From contig JBGCFT010000149.1 of the NCBI GenBank assembly GCA_045107085.1, forward strand, positions 1 through 8,264: a stretch of 8,264 nucleotides of DNA, written 5' to 3'. Below the pieces are notes generated by a model that ran no database searches, was not told the DNA's origin, and saw only the letters and a list, made by a program, of their open reading frames with translations. This DNA comes from NORP309 sp045107085. Lineage in GTDB: Bacteria > Pseudomonadota > Gammaproteobacteria > Xanthomonadales > Marinicellaceae. The position numbers and the translations under genes were made by a program. Each line of letters opens with the position of its first letter. Position 1 is the first letter of the stretch. Shown piece by piece: positions 6,069 through 8,264 of this stretch.

Positions 6069-8147
6069 ATGAAGATATTAAATACCGCACTGTTATTATT
6101 CGTCATTGCAATGATTTCATACAAAAGTGAAGCTGGAACAAACGACTTGATATATAAGAGTAGTTTTGAACAATTGTTTTTTGTAGGTGGCAATACAACC
6201 ACATCTAATGTTGTCTTGAAACTCAACCAATTTGAGGAATACACTGCTCCAAATATTGGTGCATATGTAATTCCCTATCCCATTGAAAATGGCACAAATT
6301 TTAATGTTGATGTCGTTGAATTTCCTGATGGAAATTTGTGCTCAGCGCAAAATAGAACGGGTTTTATAGCAAATGATGATGTTGATAATGTCGATGTTTC
6401 ATGTGGAATAATCACGACAATTTATGATGTGAAACAAGAAAATGTAACTGGTTTTGTTGCTATCGAAAATTTGATTGTCACTCAATGTAAGCCATCTGAT
6501 GGATATTGGGTTCAAACAATTCCTGGAGATGATGATTATATCGGTGATAATTTTTCTGGCTCTTATGTCAACAAAAGTGATGCCATTTGTTCTGGAGTTG
6601 ATGCCGAAGTTAAAGTTGGTGATAGAGTGACCTTAAATCCTGCTCAAGCCAATGAATTTTTTGGGCAAATTCAAATGAGTCATCTGTCCTTAACGGTTCT
6701 CTCCTCTGATAATGAACTGCCAGAACCTGTCAATACCAGTGTTTCTAGCCTGGCCAGTATCAATGCTGTCCCATTGGAAGGAGTTCTGGTTAGGGTTAAC
6801 AATTTGATTGTCTCAGATGTTCAAACTCCACCGGGTATTGCTGAATCCAGCCCGAGCAATACTTTTGAGGTCAACAATCAATTATTAGTAGATGATGTCT
6901 TTTATCTCACACAGCCTTTTCCAGAAATCAACGATGATTTTGCTACTATTACAGGTATTTCTATTTTCAGAAACGGCTTATCTAAATTATTACCAAGGTA
7001 TTCACAAGACGTGTATTTTTCTACTGATGGTGTGACCAATTTGGTTATTAATGAAGTCGATTATAATCAACCTGGTTTAGACCAAAACGAATTTGTAGAA
7101 ATCATGAATCCAACCAATGATCCTATATCACTTAATGGCGTGACATTATATTTTATCAATGGCAGTAATAATACAGATTACGCTCAAATTGATCTTACAA
7201 CACAGGGTTCTTTATTAGCGGGACAATATTTAGTCGTTGGTTCTTCTAATATGATTGATAACGTAGCCAATGGAGCGTTGACCATCGAGTTTGAGGAGTT
7301 AGAGAACCAAATACAAAATAGCAATCCCGAAGGAATAGTTCTATTTAACACCAATACAAATTCAGTCATTGACAGTCTTTCATATGGTGGAGATATTCCA
7401 ACAGCTACATTGACTGATATCAATAGGGTGGTCAACGTGACTGAAAATAGTAGCAGTGTTTCAGACAATGCTTCAAATGATGGCAGTATCGCAAGGGTTC
7501 CTAATGGCTTAGATAGAAACTTGAATGATCAAGATTTTAAATTTACAGCAGTATCGACACCTGGTTCTTACAATCAATTGGTAACCACACCGGAGTTATT
7601 AGTAATTAATGAATTTGATTATAATACACCAGGGACTGATGACAGGGAATTCATAGAAATCTTCAATCCCTCGGAATCGGATATTTCTTTAATCAATGTC
7701 AGTCTTTATTTAATCAATGGATCGAATAATACTGAGTATGCTCAGATTGAGCTTGATAGTTTGGTATCAATTCAAGCAGGCCAATATCTGGTCATCGGAT
7801 CTTCAAACATGATAAATTCTGTAGTAGATGGAGCACTCACAATAGAGTTTGAAAACCCAGAAAGTCAAATTCAAAACAGTGATCCAGAAGGCATGGTATT
7901 GTTTGATAAAAATACCAATACTGTCATTGATTCTTTGTCCTATGGAAGTACTATTGCTATGGCTACATTAACGGATTTGGGGATTATGGTTTCAGTGACT
8001 GAAGGCAGCGCCACTGCAACTGATACTAACAGTCCGGATGGAAGTATTGCAAGGATACCCAATGGAGAAGATACTGATAATAATGGTTTTGATTTTAGCT
8101 TTACCACAACTCTTTCACCAGGAGCAGAAAACATTAATACCAACTAG
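6069..8147 (+). CDS. secreted protein with OB-like segments and two lamin-tail domains
   Basis: This 692-residue protein is predicted to be exported: a signal peptide (residues 1-22, hydrophobic LLLFVIAMI, cleavage after SEA) leads into a short linker. Residues 28-112 form a small module beginning LIYKSSFEQLFFVGG and ending in paired Cys91 and Cys112, resembling a beta-rich module common at the front of gammaproteobacterial secreted proteins. Residues 113-205 look like the OB-fold found in extracellular nucleases (TIYDVKQENVTGFVAIENL, then VKVGDRVTLNPAQANEFFGQ), and 234-317 like a second such segment (PLEGVLVRVNNLIVSD ... LPRYSQDVYF). Two lamin-tail domains follow at 325-510 and 511-692, each with LVINE.DYN, EF.EI.NP and GQYLV.GSSNMI motifs. 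No nuclease or other catalytic domain and no C-terminal sorting signal is seen, so a binding or structural role outside the cell is the safest guess. AAGGG lies 12 bases before the start. A strong terminator follows, so it is transcribed alone. Confidence 0.88.
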   Translation: MKILNTALLLFVIAMISYKSEAGTNDLIYKSSFEQLFFVGGNTTTSNVVLKLNQFEEYTAPNIGAYVIPYPIENGTNFNVDVVEFPDGNLCSAQNRTGFIANDDVDNVDVSCGIITTIYDVKQENVTGFVAIENLIVTQCKPSDGYWVQTIPGDDDYIGDNFSGSYVNKSDAICSGVDAEVKVGDRVTLNPAQANEFFGQIQMSHLSLTVLSSDNELPEPVNTSVSSLASINAVPLEGVLVRVNNLIVSDVQTPPGIAESSPSNTFEVNNQLLVDDVFYLTQPFPEINDDFATITGISIFRNGLSKLLPRYSQDVYFSTDGVTNLVINEVDYNQPGLDQNEFVEIMNPTNDPISLNGVTLYFINGSNNTDYAQIDLTTQGSLLAGQYLVVGSSNMIDNVANGALTIEFEELENQIQNSNPEGIVLFNTNTNSVIDSLSYGGDIPTATLTDINRVVNVTENSSSVSDNASNDGSIARVPNGLDRNLNDQDFKFTAVSTPGSYNQLVTTPELLVINEFDYNTPGTDDREFIEIFNPSESDISLINVSLYLINGSNNTEYAQIELDSLVSIQAGQYLVIGSSNMINSVVDGALTIEFENPESQIQNSDPEGMVLFDKNTNTVIDSLSYGSTIAMATLTDLGIMVSVTEGSATATDTNSPDGSIARIPNGEDTDNNGFDFSFTTTLSPGAENINTN
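7041..7598 (+). repeat. lamin-tail tandem repeat, copy 1 (558 bp)
   Basis: This codes for residues 325-510. It aligns in phase with the following copy at an offset of 558 bp (186 codons), sharing long motifs such as FINGSNN/LINGSNN, GALTIEFE, VIDSLSYG and DGSIAR.PNG. The copies differ at many bases, so the duplication is old or the copies evolve fast. Confidence 0.8.
7599..8144 (+). repeat. lamin-tail tandem repeat, copy 2
   Basis: This codes for residues 511-692 and ends at the stop codon. It matches copy 1 throughout, including the spacer after the lamin-tail core (VTEGSATATDTNSPDGSIARIPNG here against VTENSSSVSDNASNDGSIAR in copy 1), so the repeat unit is larger than the folded domain alone. 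Confidence 0.8.
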
Positions 8148-8205
8148 ACTAGTATAGCGCTTTCTCACGAATACTCATGTGTAATTAAAGCTTTTTATGG
8201 TCCTT

Positions 8206-8249
8206 CAAGCTCATTGGTGTCTCACTAATGAGCTTGCCAAATATTTTTT
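8206..8249 (+). terminator. rho-independent terminator of the lamin-tail gene
   Basis: CAAGCTCATTGGTG (8206-8219) pairs with CACTAATGAGCTTG (8223-8236) around a three-base loop, TCT; the only imperfection is one G-U pair. Six T follow at 8244-8249 after a seven-base gap. It lies 59 bp past the stop codon. The stem is strong, but the distance from stem to T run is longer than typical. Confidence 0.7.
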
Positions 8250-8264
8250 AATACTGAAAATATG

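Noticed and set aside
7184..7468. Open frame on the - strand opposite the first lamin-tail repeat
   Set aside because: The repeated domain on the + strand explains the region; the reverse frame shows no recognisable features.
1..8264. CRISPR array, tRNA, prophage or defence system
   Set aside because: No regularly spaced repeats, cloverleaf sequence, phage gene or nuclease/NTPase defence gene was found by reading both strands.

Overview
The window is an AT-rich stretch of chromosome-like DNA carrying seven intact genes, one gene broken by a single stop codon, and two copies of a small non-coding inverted-repeat element. The protein set points to a marine-type gammaproteobacterium: a PRK07509-like crotonase, a SixA-type phosphatase, a prokaryotic OPT transporter and a secreted protein with a 'FE...VGG...C...C' N-terminal module. 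A relative of Marinicella is a guess from memory of such secreted proteins and is untested.

Region 1 (1-3427) is bounded by two copies of a roughly 160-bp MITE-like element in opposite orientation. They are 136/139 identical over the shared part, and the left copy is cut by the window edge. Between them lie a likely two-gene operon on the + strand (a four-helix membrane protein and a crotonase-family enzyme), a CpcT/CpeT-like lipoprotein gene on the - strand with one in-frame TAA, a SixA-like histidine phosphatase on the + strand, and a small four-helix membrane protein on the - strand. The last two genes are convergent and their stop codons abut.

Region 2 (3439-5932) is a likely - strand operon: a DUF1330 protein followed 60 bp later by an OPT-family oligopeptide transporter. 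A good sigma70-type promoter lies upstream. The right-hand MITE sits 11 bp past the transporter stop.

Region 3 (6014-8249) is a single + strand gene for a large secreted protein (signal peptide, N-terminal cysteine module, two OB-like segments, two tandem lamin-tail domains with a 558-bp period), followed by a strong stem-loop terminator.

No rRNA, tRNA, CRISPR array, transposase, integrase or recognisable defence system is visible. The points most worth a second look are the paired MITEs, the one-stop CpeT-like gene, and the nuclease-less lamin-tail protein. I do not see a clear new multi-gene system.
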